A stretch of 64,000 nt of DNA from Spirosoma sp. KCTC 42546 (GTDB lineage: Bacteria; Bacteroidota; Bacteroidia; Cytophagales; Spirosomataceae): assembly GCF_006965485.1 (NCBI RefSeq), contig NZ_CP041360.1, positions 8,532,501 to 8,596,500 on the forward strand, written 5' to 3'. Positions 1 to 8,619 of the stretch are shown here, piece by piece. How positions within the stretch are numbered: position 1 is the stretch's first letter; the number at the start of each line of letters is the position of its first letter. Below the pieces are notes generated by a model. That model was not told the DNA's origin, ran no database searches, and saw nothing but the letters and a program-made list of their open reading frames with translations. A program made the translations under genes and the position numbers.

Positions 1-47
1 AAAGTTAATCTCGATGTTTATAGCCTTAATAGTGCTAACCTATTAAT

Positions 48-66
48 GTCAATACGTCAAAGAACT
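48..66 (-). promoter_or_regulatory. boxA-like antitermination signal in a probable rRNA leader
   Basis: Read on the minus strand this is AGTTCTTTGACGTATTGAC, which resembles the boxA antiterminator found just upstream of 16S rRNA in Bacteroidota. It lies downstream of two tandem promoters pointing the same way and after a small perfect hairpin (GGCCAAC arms at 86-92 and 97-103, 4-nt loop). The rRNA itself would begin left of position 1, so this is inference from the leader alone. Confidence 0.5.
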
Positions 67-122
67 GTCTCTCTTTCGAGATGGTGGCCAACCGTTGTTG
101 GCCTTCCTTATATTTGGGAGTG

Positions 123-153
123 CAAAGGTACAACACTCTATTTGCTTTGTCAA
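123..153 (-). promoter_or_regulatory. Bacteroidota-type promoter, proximal of two
   Basis: On the minus strand the -7 element TACCTTTG (123-130) is preceded by TTG (151-153) with exactly 20 nt between, matching the Bacteroidota TTG/TAnnTTTG sigma-A promoter. It transcribes leftward out of the window. It shares the sequence TTTGCACTCCCAAA with the second promoter 141 bp upstream, giving two promoters with the same start-site context, as is common ahead of rRNA operons. Confidence 0.65.
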
Positions 154-263
154 GAAAAAGTTGAAAAATAATTTAAACAACTTTTCACGTTCCCCTTGGT
201 TAACTTATTGATAAAAAGACAATTACGTTATCACGTTCTGTTCTTTCTCCTGATTTGGGAGTG

Positions 264-294
264 CAAAATTATACTTTTTTATTTCTTTACACAA
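264..294 (-). promoter_or_regulatory. Bacteroidota-type promoter, distal of two
   Basis: On the minus strand TAATTTTG (264-271) is preceded by TTG (292-294) with exactly 20 nt between. The downstream bases repeat those of the proximal promoter (direct repeat at 113-126 and 254-267). It also transcribes leftward. The interval 1-320 has no protein-coding gene; it holds these promoters, a hairpin at 86-103 and the boxA-like site. Confidence 0.65.
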
Positions 295-320
295 GCCTTA
301 CCTCAAACTTTTTTTAAAAA

Positions 321-1952
321 TTATTCAGCCTCCAGAAATGGGTATTCATAGCGTTTCGGTGAAACAAATGTTTCCTTGATGGTTCTAGCTGAAACCCAGC
401 GATATAGGTTCAAAGCCGATCCTGCTTTATCATTTGTTCCAGAAGCACGTGCTCCCCCAAAAGGTTGTTGACCAACTACAGCTCCAGTAGGTTTATCATT
501 AATATAAAAGTTACCAGCAGCGTTTTGAAGTTGTTTGGAAACTTGTTCAATTACATATCGGTCCTTTGCAAAAATGGATCCGGTGAGAGCATAAGGTGAG
601 GTAGAATTGATGACTTCAACCATGGAGTCAAATTCCCCAGGCTCGTAAATATATACAGACAGCACTGGACCAAAGATTTCTTCGCACATGGTTCTGTACC
701 TTGGATCATTGACTTTTAATACGGTTGGCTCAATAAAATACCCTTTTGAACTATCGTAATTTCCCCCAGCAATTAGTTGGACCTGGTCATTCAGTATAGC
801 TTCAGCGATGTAAGCGGTTATTTTTTTAAAGGCTCGTTCGTCGATTACAGCATTAATGAAGTTAGAGAAATCCTCTGTTCCTCCCATTTTTAGTTCAGAC
901 AAAAACTGTTTCATCATTGCCTCAACTGCTGGCCAGAGGGTTGAAGGTATATAAGCCCTGGATGCAGCCGAACATTTTTGCCCTTGATATTCAAAAGCTC
1001 CTCTAACCAATCCAGTTGCTACTTCTTCCGCACTGGCAGATTCATGAACCAATACAAAGTCTTTTCCCCCTGTTTCTCCAACAATTCGTGGATAACTTTT
1101 GTATTTGTGGATATTCGCTCCTATTGTACCCCAAATTTGTTGAAATACCCCTGTACTACCAGTGAAGTGTATGCCTGCAAAATCTGAATGGTTAAAAATA
1201 ATATCGCCCGCAACCGGTCCATCTACATAAATCAGGTTGATTACACCTGCCGGTAAACCCGCTTCATTTAACACATCCATGATCACTTTTGCCGAAAGCA
1301 CTTGTGAATAGGCGGGTTTCCAAATTACGGTATTTCCCATTAGTGCAGCAGATGTAGGTAAGTTACCAGCAATAGCCGTGAAATTGAATGGTGTTAATGC
1401 AAAAACGAAACCTTCGAGCGGCCTATACTCTAATCGGTTCCAAACACCAGGCGATGAATTTGGCTGCTGTTGATAGATTTCGGTTGCATAATGAACATTA
1501 AATCGAAGGAAGTCGATAAGCTCGCAAGCGGAATCAATTTCAGCCTGATAGGCATTCTTTGATTGCCCAAGCATTGTAGCTGCATTTAGTATAGCTCGAT
1601 ACGGCCCGGCTATCAAATCTGCTGCTTTTAGAAAAATACTAGCCCGTTGCTCCCATGGCAGGTTTGCCCAAGCTTCTTTTGCTGCTAAACACGACTCAAT
1701 GGCCTGTTCCACATGCTTTGCATCACCTTCATAAAAGTATCCGAGGGTATGATGATGATCATGAGGGGGAGCAACCCGAAATTTACGGTCTGTACGTATT
1801 TCTTTGCCCCCAATATACATGGGTATATCAGTTTCCTGGGCCCGAAATTCTGCTAATGCGTTTTTGAGCGACCCACGTTCAGGCGAGTTAGGTCGGTATT
1901 CTTTGACCGGCTCATTCGCCGGAGTGGGTGCATTGAATAATCCAAAGGACAT
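321..1952 (-). CDS. pruA: L-glutamate gamma-semialdehyde dehydrogenase (1-pyrroline-5-carboxylate dehydrogenase)
   Basis: This aldehyde-dehydrogenase-superfamily protein (543 aa) oxidises glutamate semialdehyde to glutamate with NAD+, the second step of proline catabolism. The catalytic cysteine is in GQKCSA (Cys327) and the general-base glutamate in GETGGKD (Glu293). The length fits the stand-alone P5C dehydrogenase type, without the fused proline dehydrogenase seen in PutA. The ATG start lies just downstream of a candidate minus-strand -7 box. It is divergent from thrC, with three DnaA-box-like sequences in the shared intergenic region. No proline dehydrogenase gene is adjacent. Confidence 0.93.
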   Translation of the reverse strand: MSFGLFNAPTPANEPVKEYRPNSPERGSLKNALAEFRAQETDIPMYIGGKEIRTDRKFRVAPPHDHHHTLGYFYEGDAKHVEQAIESCLAAKEAWANLPWEQRASIFLKAADLIAGPYRAILNAATMLGQSKNAYQAEIDSACELIDFLRFNVHYATEIYQQQPNSSPGVWNRLEYRPLEGFVFALTPFNFTAIAGNLPTSAALMGNTVIWKPAYSQVLSAKVIMDVLNEAGLPAGVINLIYVDGPVAGDIIFNHSDFAGIHFTGSTGVFQQIWGTIGANIHKYKSYPRIVGETGGKDFVLVHESASAEEVATGLVRGAFEYQGQKCSAASRAYIPSTLWPAVEAMMKQFLSELKMGGTEDFSNFINAVIDERAFKKITAYIAEAILNDQVQLIAGGNYDSSKGYFIEPTVLKVNDPRYRTMCEEIFGPVLSVYIYEPGEFDSMVEVINSTSPYALTGSIFAKDRYVIEQVSKQLQNAAGNFYINDKPTGAVVGQQPFGGARASGTNDKAGSALNLYRWVSARTIKETFVSPKRYEYPFLEAE

Positions 1953-1972
1953 AATGAAGTGTCAAGTTTTTA

Positions 1973-1980
1973 CAAATTTA
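1973..1980 (-). promoter_or_regulatory. candidate pruA -7 promoter element
   Basis: TAAATTTG on the minus strand fits TAnnTTTG and would give a start site about 15 nt before the pruA ATG. No convincing -33 TTG is present at the usual distance, so support is weak. Confidence 0.3.
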
Positions 1981-1993
1981 CGTATTGCCCTAC

Positions 1994-2023
1994 TTATCCA
2001 CTAATCCACATTAGTTTTCCACA
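1994..2023. promoter_or_regulatory. three DnaA-box-like sequences between pruA and thrC
   Basis: TTATCCACT (1994-2002), TAATCCACA (2002-2010) and TTTTCCACA (2015-2023) each differ from TTATCCACA by one base. They lie 3.3 kb from the main box cluster and could be outlying DnaA sites or a titration/regulatory cluster over the divergent promoters. Confidence 0.45.
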
Positions 2024-2094
2024 TTTAAAGTCCTTTGTTTCGATTCATTGGTCTGATTTACCGTACTTTGTAGCCTTATTTTGACTTTTTGCTT

Positions 2095-3405
2095 ATGCGT
2101 TTTTACAGCACGAATAATCCAGACTTAACTGTTTCAACTAAGGAAGCTCTTTTCCATAGTATGCCCGCTGATAAGGGTTTATATATGCCTATCCCCTTAC
2201 CTCGGTTGGGCGCTCACTTTTTTGAGACTATCGCTGGCCAATCGTTAGCAGACATTGGTTTTGAAATCAGTAAGGCATTATTTAGTGAAGAAATTAGTAA
2301 GTCTGATCTGGAAGAGCTTACACATCGTGCCTTTCCATTCGATACGCCTGTAGTTAATCTTGAAGCGGGAAGAACATCTGTTCTGGAATTATTTCATGGG
2401 CCATCTCTTGCGTTTAAAGATGTTGGAGCCCGTTACATGGCTGCTCTGATGTCCTATTATTCGAAGAAAAGTGATCAGGAGATTAATATCCTAGTTGCTA
2501 CATCGGGTGATACAGGTGGAGCTGTAGCAATGGGATTTCATAATGTCCCTGGTGTTCGAGTTTCGATTTTGTATCCTAGCGGGCGAGTAAGTGATTTGCA
2601 GGAAAAACAGCTAACCACTCTTGGCGGAAATGTACAGGCTTTTGAAGTTGATGGTTCTTTCGATGATTGCCAAGCAATTGTCAAACAGGCCTTTACGGAT
2701 TCTGAACTGACTACCCATCTTTCTCTTTCTTCTGCTAATTCGATCAACATTTTCCGATTGATTCCACAGGGATTTTATTACGTCCGAGCTTATGGCCAAG
2801 TTCGTCATATCGGTAAACCCGTCGTTTTTTCTACGCCCAGCGGCAATTTCGGTAACCTAAGCGCGGGTGCTATGGTTCAGCAGATGGGTTTACCTGTTGC
2901 TCATTTTGTCGCTGCTACCAATCTTAATCACGTTGTTCCATCTTATCTGAAGACAGGTATTTATTCGCCAGCAGCTTCTGTCGCCACTATATCAAATGCC
3001 ATGGATGTTGGTAGCCCAAGCAATTTTGTCCGATTAGCTCATTTGTATCGAGATGATTATGAAACGTTTAACGCAAATGTTTCTGGTTACTTCTTTGATG
3101 ATACTGAAACAAGAGCTGGTATGCTAAAAATTTATGAGCAATTTGGTTACGTTGCTTGTCCTCACACGGCCATTGGTATACTGGGTCTACAATCGTATTT
3201 GGCTGATTCGAATAAAGACGTTGTTGGTGTGGCATTAGCGACTGCTCATCCTTCAAAGTTTAAACCGTTAGTTGAAGAAGTACTTAACCAGTCTATAGAT
3301 GTTCCCGAGCGGTTAGCTGTAATGGCTAACCTAACTAAGCAAAGCATTCATATTCCAGCTCAATACGAAGTGTTTAAAGAATTATTGTTACAAACTGTAT
3401 CTTAA
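2095..3405 (+). CDS. thrC: threonine synthase
   Basis: This PLP enzyme converts O-phospho-L-homoserine to L-threonine, the last step of threonine synthesis. The product is 436 aa from the ATG at 2095; a TTG two codons upstream is the alternative. The PLP-binding lysine is in GPSLAFKDVG (Lys108). TSGDTGGAVA forms the phosphate-binding region, and the N-terminal Y-S-T-N and D-K-G-L-Y-M-P motifs are typical of the family. The stop codon overlaps the first bases of a large palindromic terminator. The other threonine genes (thrA, thrB) are not adjacent. Confidence 0.94.
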   Translation: MRFYSTNNPDLTVSTKEALFHSMPADKGLYMPIPLPRLGAHFFETIAGQSLADIGFEISKALFSEEISKSDLEELTHRAFPFDTPVVNLEAGRTSVLELFHGPSLAFKDVGARYMAALMSYYSKKSDQEINILVATSGDTGGAVAMGFHNVPGVRVSILYPSGRVSDLQEKQLTTLGGNVQAFEVDGSFDDCQAIVKQAFTDSELTTHLSLSSANSINIFRLIPQGFYYVRAYGQVRHIGKPVVFSTPSGNFGNLSAGAMVQQMGLPVAHFVAATNLNHVVPSYLKTGIYSPAASVATISNAMDVGSPSNFVRLAHLYRDDYETFNANVSGYFFDDTETRAGMLKIYEQFGYVACPHTAIGILGLQSYLADSNKDVVGVALATAHPSKFKPLVEEVLNQSIDVPERLAVMANLTKQSIHIPAQYEVFKELLLQTVS

Positions 3406-3467
3406 CCAGTTATCCACAAAAAAGCCCGAAATCTGTGGATTTCGGGCTTTTTTGTGGATAACTGGTT
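3404..3467. terminator. bidirectional terminator palindrome bounded by DnaA boxes
   Basis: Two perfect 30-bp arms (3404-3433 and 3438-3467) flank a 4-nt loop. The GC-rich core with A and T runs (AAAAAAGCCCGAAATC and its complement) is a bidirectional intrinsic terminator between convergent thrC and the TPR gene. The outer arms each contain a perfect DnaA box: TTATCCACA at 3410-3418 and its inverse at 3453-3461. Confidence 0.85.
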
Positions 3468-3472
3468 ATTTA

Positions 3473-5281
3473 TTAATTCAATGTATCTCCTCGTAAAGCG
3501 CGGAATCGTTTACGAGCTTCAGCTCCATAAATGCTTCCTGGATATTGAGTAAGCACTTTTTGGTATGCTTCCATAGCTGCAGCTTTATCTTTTAGTCGCT
3601 CATCATAGATTTTCCCCTGTGTAAACAGGGCATCATCTCCCAATATATCAGTTGGATACGCACTTACGATTTTTTTCAAGTCCTCCAGTGCTTCTGCATT
3701 CTTTCCTTGTTTCATATACGTATTAGCCCGAAGCCAGAGTACTTCATCAGCAATACTATGGTCACCATACTTTGCCAACATTTTATTCAGGTTATCCACA
3801 GCTTCATCGGTTTTGTTTTGTAACAGAAGTAATTCTGTATCAGCGTACCAGCGCATGGCTGCTTCTGTACTATCCATACCTGTGTTATCCACAATCAATA
3901 AACTTAATTGCTCTGCATCGTTGGCAATTTCACGGGAGGTCGCCAGTTTCAACACATCCAGCAAATCCTTTGCTACTGAAAAGTTGCCTTTATAATAATG
4001 TAGCTTGGCATTTTTCAATTTGGCTTCATACCCTAACAATTCTTCTTTTTGAGACTTCTCTACTTGGGAATATAATAAGGTAGATTCCCAGGGCTCACCT
4101 TTAAGAAGGTAGATATCCCCTTTGTCAAGCTTACAACGGTCAACGAAATTCTTGTCTGTTTTCCCAAGATCAATAGCCAAATCAAGGACGGTTAACGCTG
4201 TGTCTTTACTATCAAGGTAATTACCATACAGGTTAGCGGTACTCCGAAGAGCTTCTAATGTTTTGACATTTGTACCTATTTCCTGAAGCATACGCTGGTA
4301 ATCAGCGATTAGTTTTCGAATTTCAAGTTTATCAATCGGATATGTATTTTTCACCTGCTCTTCACGAGCATTGATAACTAGTCGTCGAGCAAACGGGTAT
4401 AGTTGACCCTGTGGATATGTTGTTGTCACATACTCAAAAGCATCGGCAGCTGCTTTGTACTCTTTATTATTTAACGCCAGCATGCCAAGGTCATATACCC
4501 GACTCCCATTTAGTTTCAGGCGTTTATCAGTTGCTTTTTCTTGAAGTAAAGCTCTGCTAAACTTTTGTTTTTGAACGAAATACCAGATCAATAATTCGTT
4601 ATACGCTAGTTCGTTTGGCTCCTGTTGGATCTTTGTATATAGTGCTTTTTCCACAAGTGGCTCATCTTTTGTGTTGATAAATCCTTGTAAAGCTGCTAAT
4701 ACTGTTTCTTTCTTATCCGTTTGTTTGCCCGTTATAATGATTTCGTCAATAGCTTTCTCAGTCTGACCTGTTGACCGGTATAGAGCCATTAAATCCTCGC
4801 TGTATGAGGTTGGGTCTTTACTAACTTCTCTAGCGGTTTCGAGTGTTCGGACAGCCCAGCGAGCTTCTCCGACCTCATTGAAGGCTGTCGCTAATTTTTC
4901 AAGTTTTGCAATCGATGATTTGCTGGATTGTAATGCAGTTGTATACTGCGCTTGCGCCTGAATTGTGTCACCCTGTTGAGCTGCCAGCTGTCCACTCAGC
5001 AATTCATAGTAAGCTCGATTAGCATCATCGCTCCTTTGCTGCTTCTTAAGGTATTTTGCGGCTTCCTCTCCTTTATTACTTTTTTGGAGACTGGTTACAT
5101 AACGCGACACCCTAACCCAGCTAACTTCGGTCTTTAACAGCTTGGCATACTCATTAGCTGCTTTTTCAAATTCGCCCGCTTTGTAGTATTCTTCAGCCAG
5201 CGTTGTTCCTCCCTGCCCATATACGAGGCCAGCCGACAACACACACGTTAGTGCAATAATGACTTTTAACCTTATTAACAT
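3473..5281 (-). CDS. periplasmic tetratricopeptide-repeat protein
   Basis: The product is about 602 aa when started at the ATG at 5281, which is followed by a clear signal peptide (MLIRLKVIIALTCVLSAG, cleavage near VYGQ). An upstream ATG at 5401 would add 40 residues lacking signal character and place the start inside the DnaA-box cluster. TPR-like helical repeats run through the whole chain, and the C-terminal 100 residues resemble the YbgF/BamD kind of TPR. It probably acts as a periplasmic scaffold in envelope assembly; no catalytic motif is seen. Two perfect DnaA boxes lie inside the coding sequence (3792-3800 and 3885-3893). Confidence 0.75.
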   Translation of the reverse strand: MLIRLKVIIALTCVLSAGLVYGQGGTTLAEEYYKAGEFEKAANEYAKLLKTEVSWVRVSRYVTSLQKSNKGEEAAKYLKKQQRSDDANRAYYELLSGQLAAQQGDTIQAQAQYTTALQSSKSSIAKLEKLATAFNEVGEARWAVRTLETAREVSKDPTSYSEDLMALYRSTGQTEKAIDEIIITGKQTDKKETVLAALQGFINTKDEPLVEKALYTKIQQEPNELAYNELLIWYFVQKQKFSRALLQEKATDKRLKLNGSRVYDLGMLALNNKEYKAAADAFEYVTTTYPQGQLYPFARRLVINAREEQVKNTYPIDKLEIRKLIADYQRMLQEIGTNVKTLEALRSTANLYGNYLDSKDTALTVLDLAIDLGKTDKNFVDRCKLDKGDIYLLKGEPWESTLLYSQVEKSQKEELLGYEAKLKNAKLHYYKGNFSVAKDLLDVLKLATSREIANDAEQLSLLIVDNTGMDSTEAAMRWYADTELLLLQNKTDEAVDNLNKMLAKYGDHSIADEVLWLRANTYMKQGKNAEALEDLKKIVSAYPTDILGDDALFTQGKIYDERLKDKAAAMEAYQKVLTQYPGSIYGAEARKRFRALRGDTLN

Positions 5282-5336
5282 TTTATAAAAAGGCTTTTTA
5301 AAAGAAACGTTATTATAACCATTAGTCATGTGGAAA

Positions 5337-5684
5337 TGTGTATAAATAAGTTGTCCACTTTTATTTTTAAATGGTGTGGACAACGGTGATATGTTATCCA
5401 CTTATCATTGTTTTGTTATCCACACTTAATTTACTCATATTTAAGTAAATAACATGTTATCCACATTCTGTTTGTTAAATATTTGTGGATTTGTGCATAA
5501 AATTTGTGCACAGTTTCAGGTGGGGAAAATTTGTGGAGTTACTTGTGATATGTAGGGCTTTCTCCACATATACCAGCCTTTTGATTTCGATTGTGGATTA
5601 CTATCTCATCCTTCCACACTTGATTTAACCCTTATAAACAGGTTTTCCACGCATACTGTTTACTTATACACAGTGTTATTCACA
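5337..5684. other. oriC: putative chromosomal replication origin (oriC), DnaA-box cluster
   Basis: This non-coding stretch holds six exact TTATNCACA boxes: 5337-5345 (-), 5416-5424 (+), 5457-5465 (+), 5492-5500 (-), 5664-5672 (+) and 5676-5684 (+). One-mismatch boxes lie at 5375-5383 (-), 5394-5402 (+) and 5592-5600 (-). AT-rich tracts at about 5432-5453 and 5685-5717 could serve as the unwinding element. A 9-bp inverted repeat (GTTGTCCAC at 5350-5358, inverse at 5376-5384) is included. mnmG lies 1 kb away, parS-like sites are nearby and recF is 17 kb off, all consistent with an origin. dnaA is absent, and most genes to the right are on the minus strand, which is atypical for leading-strand bias. 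Confidence 0.72.
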
Positions 5685-5767
5685 CAAAAATTTCACTTTT
5701 TTAATTTAGAATAGACCTTTGCCGAACAGGCCTTACAAGAGTGGGACTACTTGGACAGTTGCAATTA

Positions 5768-6694
5768 TTATGCCTTAATGAATTGGTAGATTAGGCTTGA
5801 TGAGTTTCCTGTTCGGCTGGCTTCTGTATTTGATGCTAAACCTATTCGGACACTTTTTAAATAGTCTGTTTTACCACCCTGATAACGTGTACTTAGCATG
5901 GCTATATAAAAAGCATCAAATACCATTGGCTTCTTTTCCACCAATTTAAACCCATGTTTTTCGAATAATGGTTTTATAGTTGTAGGTGTAAAATGATATA
6001 AATGGCGAGGTACATCATAGGCTGCCCAGAATTCTTTAAAATACTGTGCATCATAGGAGTCCGAATTTGGAACCGCAATTAATAGCGTTCCTTTACGCTC
6101 CAGTAATTGATGAAGCTGAGGAATAACTTCATTTAAGTTTGGAATGTGTTCAAGTACATGCCATAGGGTAATAATATCAACAGGTTTCGTACCTGTTAAT
6201 GCATTCAGGTTTGGTTTTATTTCAGCCTCTAATTTCTTCTGGGCAATAGTACGTGCATCTCTATCTGGTTCCATACCAATTATCTGCCAGCCACCTTTCT
6301 TACAACTTTCCAGAAAAGCACCAGTACCACAACCTACATCCAGCACTCGGCCTTGTCTGCCATTTAACTTATTTATAAGTCTTAGTTTTGAGTCTAAGGT
6401 ATAATTTCGAACGATTCGGTAAGCCATATTGATCACTCCCTTTCCCTCGTCATTGTGCGATACATAGTCTTCCGATTTATAGTACGAGCCAATTGAATTT
6501 GCATCAGGTCGTGGATTTGTTAGGCGAAATCCGCATGCCTGGCACTCCTGAATGGTGAAATTCTGCAGGCTTACTAAGTAATCTTTACAGACCAGAAATG
6601 GGTTAAAGTGGCTACTGCCACATACTGGGCATTCAGTTATTGTTTCCAAAACAGCTGTTTGAATTGTATAGACACAAAAAAGTTCTGACTTCAA
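5768..6694 (-). CDS. class I SAM-dependent methyltransferase with N-terminal zinc-ribbon-like motif
   Basis: The product is up to 308 aa. Two CxxC pairs (CPVCG and CQACG, about residues 22-57) suggest a zinc-binding knuckle, as in UbiG-like or sugar methyltransferases. The Rossmann motif I is VLDVGCGTGAF (about 116-126), followed by GMEPD and the LWHVLEHIPN region. The substrate is not predictable. The start is uncertain: the only in-frame initiators upstream of the zinc motif are TTG codons, and 6694 is one of them. It lies 29 nt downstream of mnmG on the same strand, so the two probably share a transcript. Confidence 0.75.
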   Translation of the reverse strand: MKSELFCVYTIQTAVLETITECPVCGSSHFNPFLVCKDYLVSLQNFTIQECQACGFRLTNPRPDANSIGSYYKSEDYVSHNDEGKGVINMAYRIVRNYTLDSKLRLINKLNGRQGRVLDVGCGTGAFLESCKKGGWQIIGMEPDRDARTIAQKKLEAEIKPNLNALTGTKPVDIITLWHVLEHIPNLNEVIPQLHQLLERKGTLLIAVPNSDSYDAQYFKEFWAAYDVPRHLYHFTPTTIKPLFEKHGFKLVEKKPMVFDAFYIAMLSTRYQGGKTDYLKSVRIGLASNTEASRTGNSSSLIYQFIKA

Positions 6695-6723
6695 TCGCTT
6701 GAGATTTAGCCAGAACTTACTTA

Positions 6724-8583
6724 TTAACGGCCCATATAGACCAGTAGAATCGAAACGTCGGATGGACTTACACCACTAATTCTTGATGCTTGACCAATAG
6801 TTGATGGCCGTAATCGTTTCAGTTTTTCTTTACCTTCGAAGGATAGGGCTTTAAGCCGATCATAGTCGAATGTAGGATTTATTGATAGGTTTTCCCATTT
6901 ATCAAGCTTATCGGCATTTTGCTTTTCCCGATTCAAATAATCTTCGTACTTAATTTCTATCACTGTTTGTTCCAAGACCTCCTCCCCTACCCCAGGCATG
7001 TCAGGAATCATTTTTAATAGCTCTTTCACATCAGCTTGATCAATTTCTGGGCGTTTTAGTAATGTGTAAAAACTACTTTTTTCACGCAGAAGTGCACTTC
7101 CTTTACCTTCGAGCCAGGCATTGACCTCATCTGGTTTTAACTTAGTCCCTCGAATCGCTTCTGTTAGTTTGGCTACGCCATTTCGCTTCACTAGCATATT
7201 ATCATAGCGTTCCTGGGAGGCTAGACCAATAGCATATCCTTTTTCAGTGAGTCGTAAATCCGCATTATCCTGTCGTAATAAGGTCCTGTATTCGGCCCTA
7301 GACGTAAACATTCTATATGGCTCCTCGGTACCTTTTGTTATCAGGTCATCAATTAGCACACCTATATATCCTTCCGATCTTTTTATTGTAAACTCGGCTT
7401 CCTCATTTACATTTCGGTGAGCATTTATACCGGCCATTAATCCTTGACATGCTGCTTCTTCATAGCCCGTTGTACCATTAATCTGGCCAGCGAAAAATAA
7501 ATTTTGCACCAACTGTGTTTCTAAGGTTGGCTTTAATTGTGTTGGTGGGAAGAAATCATACTCTACAGCATAGCCTGGCCGGAACATTCGGACATTTTCG
7601 AAACCTTCAATTTTCCTTAAGGCATTGTATTGAACTGTTTCAGGCAATGAAGTGGAAAAGCCATTTACATACACTTCTACTGTGTCCCATCCCTCTGGTT
7701 CTACAAAAATCTGATGCCGATCTTTATCCGCAAAGCGGTTTATTTTGTCTTCCACTGACGGACAATAACGAGGTCCTAATCCTTTAATTCGACCCGTAAA
7801 CATGGGTGATTTTTCAAAGCCAGTTTTTAGTTCATCATGCACTGCCTGATTCGTATATGTTATCCAGCAACTACGTTGTTTGTTCAGAACAGGTGTATTG
7901 GTGTAAGAAAATTTGCCAGGATTTTCGTCGCCTAGTTGCTCTTCCATACGGTCAAAATCCAGGCTGCGGCCATCTACTCGTGGAGGAGTGCCAGTTTTCA
8001 TACGGCCTGCTTCAAAGCCCAAACTCATTAACTGCTCGGTTAAGCCTGTGGCAGAACGCTCGGCTGTTCGTCCACCACCAAACACTTTTTCGCCAATGAA
8101 CATTTTGCCGTTTAAGAACGTACCGTTTGTTAGTACTACCGCTTTGGCTAAAAATTCTACACCCAAACTTGTTTTTACACCGGCCGTTCGTCCATTTTTT
8201 ACAATGACTTCCGTAACTGTATCCTGCCAGAAATCAATATTTCTATTTTCTTCTAATGCCTTTCGCCACTCCCATGCAAACAAATTCCGGTCGCTTTGAC
8301 AGCGAGGACTCCACATGGCAGGGCCTTTTGAGCGGTTTAGCATGCGGAATTGAATCATACTTTTATCGCTGATTATTCCCGATAGTCCGCCCAGCGCGTC
8401 AACTTCTCGCACAATTTGACCTTTTGCCACACCACCCATAGCTGGATTACAGGACATTTGTGCAATGGTTTGCATATTCATTGTAATTAATAAAACTTTT
8501 GAGCCCATTGTGGCGGCAGCGTTAGCTGCTTCACATCCTGCGTGGCCTGCACCAACTACAATGACATCGTAAGAAGAATACAT
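6724..8583 (-). CDS. mnmG: tRNA uridine-5-carboxymethylaminomethyl(34) synthesis enzyme MnmG (GidA)
   Basis: With MnmE, this FAD enzyme installs the (carboxymethyl)aminomethyl group on U34 of tRNAs. The 619-aa length is normal. It shows the N-terminal dinucleotide-binding motif VGAGHAGCEAA (about 10-20), the family signature GPRYCPSVEDKI, and GQINGTTGYEEAA near residue 370. The C-terminal helical domain for MnmE/tRNA contact is complete. It is commonly found beside oriC, which fits the DnaA-box cluster 1 kb downstream. A parS-like sequence lies in its 5' leader. mnmE is not in the window. Confidence 0.96.
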   Translation of the reverse strand: MYSSYDVIVVGAGHAGCEAANAAATMGSKVLLITMNMQTIAQMSCNPAMGGVAKGQIVREVDALGGLSGIISDKSMIQFRMLNRSKGPAMWSPRCQSDRNLFAWEWRKALEENRNIDFWQDTVTEVIVKNGRTAGVKTSLGVEFLAKAVVLTNGTFLNGKMFIGEKVFGGGRTAERSATGLTEQLMSLGFEAGRMKTGTPPRVDGRSLDFDRMEEQLGDENPGKFSYTNTPVLNKQRSCWITYTNQAVHDELKTGFEKSPMFTGRIKGLGPRYCPSVEDKINRFADKDRHQIFVEPEGWDTVEVYVNGFSTSLPETVQYNALRKIEGFENVRMFRPGYAVEYDFFPPTQLKPTLETQLVQNLFFAGQINGTTGYEEAACQGLMAGINAHRNVNEEAEFTIKRSEGYIGVLIDDLITKGTEEPYRMFTSRAEYRTLLRQDNADLRLTEKGYAIGLASQERYDNMLVKRNGVAKLTEAIRGTKLKPDEVNAWLEGKGSALLREKSSFYTLLKRPEIDQADVKELLKMIPDMPGVGEEVLEQTVIEIKYEDYLNREKQNADKLDKWENLSINPTFDYDRLKALSFEGKEKLKRLRPSTIGQASRISGVSPSDVSILLVYMGR

Positions 8584-8603
8584 TTTTAATGATTTTTGAA
8601 AAA

Positions 8604-8619
8604 TGTTTCACGTGGAAAC
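8604..8619. promoter_or_regulatory. parS-like ParB-binding site upstream of mnmG
   Basis: The plus strand reads TGTTTCACGTGGAAAC. On the minus strand GTTTCCACGTGAAACA matches the known parS consensus TGTTCCACGTGAAACA at 14 of 16 positions. It lies 21 nt before the mnmG ATG, 3 kb from the DnaA-box cluster. Confidence 0.55.

Noticed and set aside
7806..8299. Long plus-strand open frames opposite mnmG
   Set aside because: They lie wholly inside the well-supported mnmG gene on the other strand and have no recognisable domain.
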